Origin: Parietaria judaica
Taxonomy: Eukaryota > Streptophyta > Magnoliopsida > Rosales > Urticaceae
Direction: 5' to 3'
NCBI GenBank assembly: GCA_954871525.1
Contig: OX940863.1
Location: 253,001 to 317,000, forward strand
DNA length: 64,000 nt
The notes beneath the pieces were generated by a model. The model was given only the letters and a program-made list of their open reading frames with translations. It was not told where the DNA came from and ran no database searches. This document shows, piece by piece, positions 13,854 through 22,954 of the stretch. The first letter of the stretch is position 1. Each line of letters begins with the position of its first letter. The position numbers and the translations under genes are program-made.

Positions 13854-15078
13854 ATGGTAAGACTTCTCATTGTCTTTGTTAATGAGCTCGAATCACTTGT
13901 TCAATCCATTTTTCCCGGTTTTTCTCATATTCCCACCGAGGAACCTTGTTTCGTTGTCATTTCTGTTGTTTTCTTATCGTCGTGTTCAGTTTTTTAGGTT
14001 TTAACGAAACAGTTTGATCTCTCTATCATTCTGTTTTATTCGATTACAGATTTAGGGCTTGTATGGCATTTAGCAATTACCCAACTGAAATTCTATGTTA
14101 ATGAGCTAGCTTGTTCAAACGGGGTTAGGGTTTTGCTCATACTCCGACCGAGGGACCGGGAAAAATGGTTTCGTTGATAGATTTTGCTGTCGTTTCTGTG
14201 GTTTTCTTATCGTTATCTTCATTTTTAGGGTTTAACGAAACAATTTGATGTGTCTCGATATTCTGTTTTATTCGATTACAGATTTAGGGCTTGTATGACA
14301 TTTAGCAATTACCCAATTGAAATTCTAACTTGACTATACATATCTATTAAAGATGCTTACTTCACTATACATATACTTTGGCTTATTATATGATGTTCAT
14401 TTTCTATGATTTATTACACTGTTTATGCAAATGTGATCAGGCTTCCACTAAAAAGCTTCTTTCATCCTAATATTATCAATCTACTTGTTGCTGATAGTAT
14501 TCAATTCAGAGTCTTTTTGTATCTTGGAAGTAAAGCAGTGTGGTGTGCACATTGCAGGTGAACGTACCGAAGACAAAGAAGACCTACTGCAAGAACAAGG
14601 AGTGCAAGAAGCACACCTTGCACAAGGTCACCCAGTACAAGAAGGGCAAGGACAGCCTTGCTGCTCAGGGGAAGCGTCGTTATGACCGCAAACAGTCTGG
14701 TTACGGTGGTCAGACCAAGCCCGTCTTCCACAAGAAGGTAAACTTGTCGGATTATTTGATGCTATCTCAATAGAGAATTTTGCTCGGGGGTTCCTAACGA
14801 GCTCTCTACCTCAAAAAAAAAAAAAAAAAAACAACAACAAGCGAAAACCACCAAGAAGATTGTTTTGAGGCTCCAGTGCCAAGGTTGCAAACACGTGTCC
14901 CAGCACCCGATCAAGGTCGGAACTTTTCTTTTCGGCTCTAGCCTTCTAGGGTTCAAGCTAAATTTGGTAGTTTATTTAGTTGCTTATTTGTGTGATATTG
15001 GATTGTGGGGCAGAGGTGCAAGCATTTTGAGATTGGAGGAGACAAGAAGGGCAAGGGAACTTCGCTCTTCTAAGCTCT
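13854..15078 (+). CDS. RPL36A: eL42 (L36a) copy 6, perfect protein but lost acceptor
   Basis: Exons are 13854-13856, 14558-14737, then exon 3-like sequence 14842/14841-14915 and exon 4 at 15019-15078. Joined at the ancestral borders they give the plant consensus eL42 of 105 residues, with Tyr28, Arg41, Gln47, Pro56 and Lys100 all normal. The AG that ends intron 2 in the other copies (ACAG|GCG) reads ACAA|GCG here (near 14831-14841). The nearest AG, one base further on, shifts the frame and stops after nine codons. An AG 15 bases into the exon (after ACCACCAAG) would keep the frame but drop Ala-Lys-Thr-Thr-Lys. Intron 1 is longer than in the other copies and contains an internal partial duplication (about 13985-14045 versus 14225-14290). 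It is a damaged gene or relies on a shifted acceptor. Confidence 0.7.
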
Positions 15079-15677
15079 TATTTTGTGTTATTATCGAGAG
15101 AGACTTGCTATTTGTTTTTTGTTACTGTCGTGTCGTGAGCAACATTGTCACTCACTTCAATGTTATGAGATGTGCTTCTTATTTCTCTCCCAATTTCTTT
15201 ATTAAATATCTCACCTTTTTTTTTTTTTTTTTCTGGGAGAACTGGTTAGAGTTTGCACTTAAGCAACCATGGAATCCTTTTTCAATTCGACCAATATATC
15301 AATGTTATAACAGTCAGACAAGTTTATTACTATTAAACATTGTTTATTTAAGCCTCGCGGGTTTTCTCGCCGTGCCTATAGCCTAGATAACTTCAATAAA
15401 ATTATTTAAAAATAATATAAGAAATTAAAAATAAGATAGAGGCCTAAGAATGATACGAAATAGGTAACTAAATAAAAGAAAATAGATATCATAATAAATA
15501 ATTATATATATGTAACCGGAAAAATAAGAAAGTAAATAAAAAAAGATAATACAATAAATACTAAATTTCTGACCCCTCAATGAGGCGCGCAAAATTCAAG
15601 CCTAAGGCGTACGCCTTGGTCTATCCATTCAAGGCGTCCGCCTCATCGAGGTGCGCTTTGATAACGTTTTTCAGAAC
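15079..15677. other. eL42 3' flank followed by AT-rich and GGCG-rich repeat-like DNA
   Basis: 15079-15335 is the copy 6 3' flank. From about 15350 to 15670 there is a stretch with GC-rich ends (GCCTCGCGGG... and ...AAGGCGTACGCCTTGG...GAGGTGCGCTTTGATAACG) around an AT-rich centre. Such AGGCG/CGCCT words are common in dispersed plant repeats, but I cannot define clean terminal repeats. It ends exactly where the CLPP2-like fragment begins. Confidence 0.45.
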
Positions 15678-16497
15678 ATTCCGATGGTGATCGAGCACTC
15701 GTCGCGGGGGGAGAGGGCGTACGACATCTTCTCGCGGCTGCTGAAGGAGCGGATCATCTGCATCCATCACGGACGACACCTCGCACGTGGTGGTGGCTCA
15801 GCTGCTCTTCCTGGAGTCCGAGAACCCTTCCAAGCCCATCCACATGTACCTCAACTCTCCCGGCGGCCAGGTTCGATTTCATTTAGGGCTTTTCTCGTTG
15901 TCTCCTTGGTTTGGGAATGCCAGTGTCGTGTAGATTGGACTGAGTTTCTCAGATGAAGGTGTTAACGGAGAGAATGTCATATATCTCCGCTTGGTTTGGA
16001 GTCTGAGGAAAATGTTGATCCAGCGGCTAGATAGAGATATTATAAAAAGATTCTTCTTCAACATATATTTGTAAGTTTCAACTTCCTTCTTCCAACTTAC
16101 TCGTGTATGTATAACTTCAATTCAATATTTATGAATGATAGCAACATCCAATCTGGCACCACTATCTCCTTCCTCTCCAGAATTTCATTTCATTGATAAG
16201 ATCCTGTAAAGAACCCTGACTATTCATCCTCCCTCAAAAATGCATTACAAGAATCTCTGGAAAGTAGCTAAACTTGGCGTGGCATAAGTACCTCAAATTG
16301 GGTGTTGGTAATTCATGAACCCGTATATGCGTATTTTGTTGCACTTTCTATTACAATTTTCATAACTAAGGCTCAGTGTTTCCCTCGTTTTCCTTGTGTT
16401 TTCAAGAATATCATAGCGGAAAATAAAATATAGAAGCAGATTGTTGATTTTACCCCTTTTTTTTTTGTTTGTGCAGGTCTTGCGATATATGATACGA
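15678..16497 (+). pseudogene. Truncated partial copy of CLPP2
   Basis: 15678-15870 matches CLPP2 exon 1 from base 19637 onward, then intron 1, then the first 21 bases of exon 2 (GTCTTGCGATATATGATACG, 16477-16496), after which similarity stops. It lacks the mitochondrial targeting end and the whole catalytic part. Two small deletions are clear: AACGGCCC is missing after ATCTGCATC, and GTCACTGCAG is missing at the exon 1 end between two CAGGT words. The intron portion is rearranged in its first half (15897-16150). A short open frame at 15651-15956 is a by-product. Not functional. Confidence 0.9.
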
Positions 16498-18080
16498 GCT
16501 CCGGCAGTGGGTTCGGTCGTTGTCGAAGAGAGAGAGGGAGTAGGTTTGAGCTCGAGCAGTATGAACTTAGAGAAGGTGACAGAGAAGAAATTAACATCTG
16601 TATAAATTAAAAAAAAAACTCGTAATACAGGGTAATTAAGTCTTTGTGATTTATTAAGATGATTTATTGACATTTGGCAATATTAATTAAAACATTGGCT
16701 ATTTGGCTAATTAGTTTTTGAAGTTTGGCTGTTTGCAACGCCCTTTATATATTCATTTATTGTGAGAGATAAAATCATGATATATGTACCGCTCTTGGAC
16801 CACTAAAATAATGTTATTTTAAGTCAATTTTCTGAGTGAGAAACTTCGCCTTCAATGCATATGTCATTGTCTTAACTCTTAATTATCTTTATAAATTATT
16901 TATTTTGTTTTTTAGGACAATGCATGCTTCAATTTCTTTTAACCCTTTTCATATATGCATCAAAATCTGCTCCAAAAACGACATTATTTTATGAAGCATG
17001 CGTGAAAAAAATCAAACATTTTAAGTAATTCCTGATTTTTTTTAAGAAAATAAACAAACACAACAATTAAAACTCATTCTTTTTCTCATTAATAAGATCC
17101 TATAAGAGATATATAGCTTTAGGAGCTAGAAACCTATATATGTAATATGTACATAATATATATATATATATATATATCTTCCAATGCTTGAGTGTTTGTA
17201 CCTCCGAACCAAATCATATATTGGTAAAGTTTACGAAAATATCTGTATTAAACTATTAATAAACAAAAACGACAAGAATATGGGTGCACTTGCTAAGCTA
17301 CATTTATGAATATGATGAATACCCAATTAACGAGTAATTAGCAACAAGCCCCCCTAAATTCTACTCATTAGTGCAGTATGCTTAAATTATTTGAGGTCCA
17401 TTTAGACCCATAAACTTTATTTTGGTGGTGAATTCCCCTCAAGAGAGGGGTTTCGCACCAAATAAAAATTTAAAAGGGCAAAGCACAACAACACACAAAA
17501 TCAAATGATTCTAAACTAAGCAATTTAAGACTCGTAATAGTCTTTCCTGTGTAAACAAAATTCAACGAATTCTTCATGACTTGTAGTCCAAGTTTCGTCA
17601 TTATAATCCCCTAAAGAAGTATATGTACCCTTTAGCTAACATGTAACTAGGAGCAGTGATGAAATCATGTCATTCAAACACAAACCAACCTTTAAATTGG
17701 ATTACTATCATCAAACAAAGGAACCGGATTAGATTCTCCGACTGGCGAAAACCAATTCAGAATTTCAGATTTAATTATTTTCCTTTCCTAATTTGCTATA
17801 TGAAGTAATCGATTTTCGATGGAGTCTCATCGAAAATTCGACGGCTTCCTATCCGAAGCTGTATCAATAGAAATTTATATCGATGGCATTATTCTCCTGT
17901 TTCCCTTCAATCTCCAAAAAGAACAATGAAGTTACCAATTTACATCCATAATGAAGTTATCTTTACTAAACAAAGATCCAAGAAATCCATGAGCATTTGA
18001 TAGTGTTGTATGTCTATGAAGTAGAATTACACTTGCTTAAAAATCACTCTCCTAATGCAAACAAAAAGTGTAAACAAAGA
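16498..18080. other. AT-rich intergenic DNA
   Basis: No gene recognised. 16498-16620 is more GC-rich and purine-rich and may be a scrap of another gene, but gives no recognisable protein. A (TA)n tract lies at 17158-17177. Confidence 0.6.
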
Positions 18081-18825
18081 TTAAGGTAGAAGAAACGTCA
18101 TACTACAATCCGCCTCCCTTAGAGCTAATTCCGCGGCTTCCTCTTCCTTTTTGTCGAGGACCAAGTACTCGTTCCTCTCCACGTCGAAGAAAATCACCAT
18201 GTAAAAGGCGAGACTGGCGACCTCCTCGGCGAAGTAGCTCACCCACTGGAACCTGTACGCCACGATGGTCTTGAGCCCGAGCACGACGACCCTCGTGAAG
18301 TACAAATACCCGATCACCACCAGGTAGAATTTCTGGAAAAGCTTGAGCTTGGCCAGATTCCTCGCTGCTTTCCCGTCGGTCTTGGATGTTTCGCGCAGCG
18401 ATTGGACCGACCACATGACGGGGAAGACGATCGCCAGGCAGCAGATGGCGTCGGCGAAGAGAAAAATATTGTTCCAGGCCAGCCAGTCGTTGGTGAACGG
18501 CGCGGCCTTGTCAATCAAGACCAAGGCGACGTTGGCCAAAACCTGAAGCTGGATCACGATCATCAGCACCGCCTTCTCCTTCTGCTGGAGGGAAGGCTTC
18601 AGGAACGACCAGCCGGTTCCGATGAGCCCGATGACGGTGAAGAGTAGGGCGGTGCGGTTGAGCTGGACAATGTAGAACATGACGCCCCAGCCGTGGGGCG
18701 TTCCGGTGACCTTCACGTAGTGCTTATTCTCGGCATCACAGATCAGATTGAGCGCCTTCATGAGGAGAAGCCCGGTCATTAGGAGGTGGATCCGGAGGAC
18801 CCAGGTCTTGTTGGGGTCGATATCG
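18081..18825 (-). pseudogene. 5'-truncated GOST / GPR107-like seven-helix membrane protein (CAND7-type)
   Basis: The minus-strand frame from the first ATG at 18779 to 18081 (232 residues) matches the C-terminal Lung_7-TM_R domain of plant GPR107-like proteins (CAND6/7 family), Golgi or endosomal membrane proteins involved in trafficking. Family signatures include KHYVKVTGTPHGW, LIGTGWSFLKP, SLRETSKTDGKAARNLAKL, VVIGYLYFTR and VERNEY. The N-terminal signal peptide, lumenal domain and first helix are missing: similarity starts abruptly near 18825, and the open frame upstream is AT-rich unrelated DNA without an ATG. FRPVERNEY of the family is shortened before VERNEY. The segment is strikingly GC-rich against its flanks. 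Most likely a captured or retro-derived fragment; expression is unknown. Confidence 0.75.
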
Positions 18826-18880
18826 ACATTTAAAACCTTGATTAATAGTATGATACATAAATGGTATGCCGAATCTTGTA

Positions 18881-18946
18881 ATTTGTTTTTATGTAATTTT
18901 AGGTTATTGATTGTGCAAACGACATCATCAATAAACGGCAATAATG
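18881..18946. repeat. Diverged duplicate of the CLPP2 upstream sequence
   Basis: ATTTGTTTTTATGTAATTTT and the following GGTTATTGATTG...AAACGACATCAT...CAATAAACG parallel 19321-19403, just upstream of CLPP2, with small gaps. It borders the GOST-type fragment, so sequence near CLPP2 has been duplicated more than once. Confidence 0.55.
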
Positions 18947-19289
18947 AATTTTTGTAATTAAAACTGGATTTGGATACCGGATTAATACTTTTTAAATATC
19001 CGGTATCCGGTTTTATAATTAATTTTTTTCTTTAATAATTTAGGTTTGTACGGTTTTTTGGTGGTTGAGACAATGGGATGTACGGTTTTTTGGTAGTTGA
19101 GACAATGTATTTTTTTTTTTTGGATAAAAATCCGGATCCGGATTTCAAAACCGGATTCGGATACTAAAACCGGCTTTTGAAAAGAAAAAAAAAGGTATCC
19201 GGACTTTTGGATCCGGATACGGAAAGTGATTTTTGACTATCCGGATTCGGATAGTCCAGAAAAACCGGATATCCACTCCGGTTACCGCG

Positions 19290-19320
<31 letters not shown>
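18947..19320. repeat. CCGG/ATCC-rich low-complexity segment and (TA)n
   Basis: Many interspersed ATCCGG, CCGGAT and CCGGTT words (18965-19285), plus a roughly 32-bp duplicated segment (TGTACGGTTTTTTGGT... at 19046 and 19079), end in a (TA)n tract at 19291-19322. The stretch sits between the two related ClpP-upstream sequences, as an insertion would. I cannot assign a family. Confidence 0.5.
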
Positions 19321-19327
<7 letters not shown>

Positions 19328-19528
19328 TTTGTAATATTTGGTTATTGAGTGCGGAAACGACATCATTGCCATTAACTAACCCCAATAAACGACAATGTTG
19401 TCTTTCTTCTAAAACGAACACAATGAAACGACACGTGGTTGAGAGAAACGACAATGTAATACAGCTAAGACGCCATTAGAGTTGAACCCTATAGAAAGAA
19501 AGAAGGTCGGATCTCTCTCTCTCGCGCG

Positions 19529-20840
19529 ATGGCGATGATGATGATGACGATGACGGTGAGGAAGGCGATTTGCAGCGCGACGGTCGCTGCGAGCGGCAGG
19601 GGAGATGTTGTGGCGTGGCGGAGGCGGTACTCGCTGATTCCGATGGTGATAGAGCACTCGTCGCGGGGGGAGAGAGCGTACGACATCTTCTCGCGGCTGC
19701 TGAAGGAGCGGATCATCTGCATCAACGGCCCCATCACGGACGACACCTCGCACGTGGTGGTGGCTCAGCTGCTCTTCCTGGAGTCCGAGAACCCTTCCAA
19801 GCCCATCCACATGTACCTCAACTCTCCCGGCGGCCAGGTCACTGCAGGTTCGATTTCATTTAGGGCTTTTCTCCCCATCATTCCTGAGTAATGGATTTTG
19901 TGTTACTGGAAATGAATCAGATGATCCATCCAGGTTTTGTATTGGGATGGTGACATAGGAAAATAAGATCAACATATTTACTTAATAACATCTTCCAACT
20001 AGAATACATATGAATGATTTGATAAGATAGCGCCTGCCTGAATAGGAGAACATCTTGTTGTTTATATTGTAATGCTACATCTTTTTACTTTCCAACATTT
20101 AACTCTGCGTTTGGAGAATTTCATTGATAAGAACCTGTAAATAACCGTGAGTATTCATCATTTAGTTTCCTCCGTGAAAAATGCATTACAAGATTCTCTA
20201 TTTGTTTGGAAAGTACCACAAATTGGGTGTTGGTCATTCATGATAAGTACACGTAATGTTGCGCTTTCTATTACAATTTTCATATTTAAGGCTCAGTCTT
20301 TCCCTCCCTCGTTTTCCTTGTGGTTTCAAGAATATCATAGCGGAAAACATAGAAGCAGAATTGTTGATTTTATCCTCTTTTTTTTTTTTTTTGTGTGTGT
20401 GTGCAGGTCTTGCGATATATGATACGATGCAGTACATAAAATCACCAGTCAGCACCATATGCTTAGGTCAAGCTGCATCCATGGGGTCTCTTCTTTTAGC
20501 TGCAGGTGCCAAGGGCGAGAGACGGGCGCTCCCAAACGCCACGATCATGATTCATCAGCCTTCAGGAGGGTATAGTGGTCAGGCCAAAGACATCACGATC
20601 CACACTAAGCAAATTGTTCGGGTCTGGGATAAACTCAACGAGCTTTATGCCAAGCACACGGGGCAGCAAATTGATGTGATTCAGAAAAACATGGACCGAG
20701 ATTACTTCATGACCCCTGAAGAGGCGAAGGAGTTCGGTTTAATTGATGAGGTCATCGATCAAAGACCGGTGGGTCTTGTTTCTGATGCGATTGAGAGTGA
20801 AAGCGGCAAGGGTAAAGATAAAGGCACACAAAAGGATTAG
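19529..20840 (+). CDS. CLPP2: ATP-dependent Clp protease proteolytic subunit, mitochondrial (CLPP2)
   Basis: Two exons, 19529-19847 and 20407-20840 (intron GT...GTGCAG), encode 250 residues. ClpP is the serine peptidase chamber that works with ClpX in the mitochondrial matrix to degrade unfolded or damaged proteins. The catalytic triad is visible: Ser131 in GQAASMGS, His156 in MIHQPSGG and Asp205 in KNMDRDYF. Residues 1 to about 35 are basic and Ser/Ala/Met-rich without acidic clusters, as in a mitochondrial presequence; the nuclear gene closest in sequence is Arabidopsis CLPP2. The C terminus is a short charged tail ([11 protein letters not shown]). A broken partial copy lies 3.9 kb upstream. 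Conserved neighbours (HUA2, LysM, HCF136, sacsin-like) support orthology to AT5G23140. Confidence 0.93.
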
Positions 20841-21434
20841 AGGGTAAGGGTTTGAGTATGCTCTTTCGGCTTTTCTAATAGATTGTCATTGAAGTAGTCA
20901 ATTTTATCTTATATTCCTTAAAAAAATAGTCTACATATTTAGCATTTGAAATCATTCACTGCTGTTCTTGTTATCTCTTCGTTCGGGTTTTCCGAGCTAC
21001 TTCTATTTTTAGCGCCGAGAGCTAATTTCTGCTCGTTGAAGAACGAGAACTTGCTTCATTGACTCAATATTGTCTATTTACATGTAATCCTTTTGGAGAG
21101 AGAGAAGTTAGAAATAACTGCTATTATTATTCTTTATTGCTTTTAGAGGTTAAGGGATTCAATAGATATATATTATTGTTTTTTCATGAGAAAACCAAAA
21201 ATAGATAATTTGAGGAATCAATATGTGTATTTTTCAAGTATGTCATAAAAGGTTTAAGTAATGGAATAATGTTAAGAGAAAATGCATTAAAATATAAATT
21301 GATACTTTTTAGTCAGTGTTGATTGATCAAAGGTCTGCTGATATTTTGATTGAAAAGAAAAACTGCTGTTAAGATGAGAATCGAAGTCGAGATCATTAAT
21401 TAATTTCTTCATCAAGGAATTAATACTACTCAAA
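20841..21434. other. CLPP2 3' region and intergenic DNA
   Basis: Presumed 3' UTR directly after the stop, then AT-rich sequence with no coding signal up to the target duplication of the element starting at 21444. Confidence 0.6.
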
Positions 21435-21443
21435 CTAAATTAT

Positions 21444-21550
21444 GGGCTTTTTAGCAAAATACCCAATTTAGGTGAAACTTTTTTAAAAAACCCTCAAAAG
21501 TTTACCATAATTAAAGAAACCCTCATTTGGTGTTATTTGGACAATTATAC
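21444..21550. repeat. Left terminal inverted repeat
   Basis: The outer 17 bases match the right end with one difference; further in the match is imperfect and AT-rich. Confidence 0.65.
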
Positions 21551-21647
21551 CCTTAATATATCGTATCCATCTTCATCGAATAGCTCTATTCTTCTTCACC
21601 AAGCCTTCGATCATATTCTTTCGTTTGCTCTCCCTCTCTCCCTCTCT

Positions 21648-21952
21648 CTCCTCATCGGCCCCTTCACGCCTTCCTCCATCACCGGCGGCTCTTCCATGGT
21701 GTACACCTTGTAGCTCGCCATTCTCCTCTTCCTCTGCGACTCCAAATCGCTGAAGCTCCAGCTCTTCGCCGATCTCCCCTTCTTCAGCTTCGCATCGTTG
21801 TTCGCCGCCGTCGCCGTCGCCGTCGCGTACGACGCGTTGTAGCACCGGAGATCCTGCATTCCGGCGCCGGCGACGGAGCTCTGGAACTCGTCGTGATCCG
21901 GCTGCTGCTGCATTTTGACGTGGCCGACCGACTTGGATCTGAGGTCTTCCAT
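21648..21952 (-). pseudogene. Fragment of a DUF3511-family gene
   Basis: From an ATG at 21952 the minus strand encodes MEDLRSKSVG..., then KKGRSAKSWSFSDLE, QRKRRMASYKVYTME and VKGPMRR. This matches the plant DUF3511 family (small basic proteins of unknown function), which normally continue into a Trp-rich C-terminal tail. Here similarity stops after MRR and the frame runs into simple CT repeats, so the end is missing. The longer frame covering 21611-22354 adds upstream sequence that is not family-like. It lies just inside the left end of the transposon-like element and is probably captured. Confidence 0.65.
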
Positions 21953-22275
21953 GGCCGACGAGCTCAAGTGCTTTCTCAAATCGCTTTCACTCTGAACACC
22001 AGAGAAGACTACGAGCTTGCGTGAGCGATCGGTTTGGATCCAGACCCCCACGTCGGCGGAGGACCCGCCGTCGACTACCCCGCCGATGAGGACTCTTTGC
22101 TGGCGCCGAAACCGCATAGGAGATCGAAGCCTCACCGCTGATCGGAGCAGTCGGCGACGCCGGTGGGCGGAGGGGCATTCGGTAGAGGCATTCGGAGGCT
22201 CATAACCTCTCCAGTGGGCACTCTTTTGAGGCATTCGGAGGCGCCAAATTTCACCCTGTGTTGCCAGCGACGGCC

Positions 22276-22932
22276 ATGGCAGAGCCGGAGAGATTCCTCG
22301 TCCGTACATTCTCCGGCGAGTCCACCACCGTTTCTCTCGCCGCCGATTCCACAATCGAAGACCTCAAGCTTCTTCTCAAGAAAAGTTTCCCTCCAGTCTC
22401 CACCTTCCCCAATTTTCATCTATTTTTCAAGGCAAGCCCTCTCTCTCCGTTCCATTTCTCGTTACAGTTTCCATATACGAATCTGCCAAATCAATGTTTC
22501 TATGCTTATAATCTTATCTTTGATCGTTGTTTTGATAATGTATTGGTTCGTTGTATGTTTCGATCATCGTTTGAAGCTGGAGAGTCTCACATTGTGTCCT
22601 TCAGGGAGTTAAGTAAGCTTAACGCACTGAATGCGAGAAGCGGCGAATTCATATTGATCGTGCCGTTCGCAAAGAAGAACCCTAGCAGGACAGAGGAATC
22701 CGGGCAAGCTACGCCGTTGAAGAGCGTTAACAATGAAACCTCTGTCTCGAAATTCTCTGACTCGGCGTGGAGGGAAATGATGCAAGACTTGTCGAGTTTG
22801 CGTGGTGGTGCGAGTGATGTAAATGGTGATACCAATAGAGGCATTCTTCCCAACATTCACCAGACTCTTACCGAAAACGGAAGACCGGAAAAGGCAAATC
22901 ATATTCTCGGCTCCGCTTCACAAGCGTTTTGA
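22276..22932 (+). pseudogene. 5' fragment of a ubiquitin-like-domain gene, possibly HRQ1-type helicase
   Basis: From ATG 22276 the product starts with a ubiquitin-like fold pattern (residues 5-50: FLVRTFSGESTTVSL, STIEDLKLLLKKSFPP, NFHLFFK), then reads through what looks like an old intron (about 22432-22606, ending TTTTCAG-like TCCTTCAG), then continues with SGEFILIVPFAKK and SAWREMMQDLSSLRG. In plant HRQ1-like (RecQ family) helicases such an N-terminal ubiquitin-like region precedes the helicase domain; I recall this only by general resemblance. No helicase motif is present and the frame stops at 22930. Captured 5' fragment is the likely explanation; the gene assignment is tentative. Confidence 0.5.
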
Positions 22933-22954
22933 GTCTGTGTTTTGCAATAGGAAC

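Noticed and set aside
15350..15677. A defined miniature transposon with GGCG-rich ends
   Set aside because: I could not find matching terminal repeats or a target duplication, so it is only described as repeat-like.
17305..17370. A second copy of the Pack-MULE end (TTAGCAACAAGCCCCCCTAAATT)
   Set aside because: It resembles the right end loosely, but no partner inverted end or target duplication was found nearby.
18081..18941. A complete 286-residue membrane protein
   Set aside because: The frame begins at a TTG and its first ~40 codons are AT-rich and unrelated. The family needs an N-terminal lumenal domain, so I call it truncated.
21611..22354. A single 247-codon minus-strand gene
   Set aside because: Only its second half (from 21952) resembles a known family; the upstream part is GC-rich non-homologous sequence overlapping the opposite-strand ubiquitin-like fragment.
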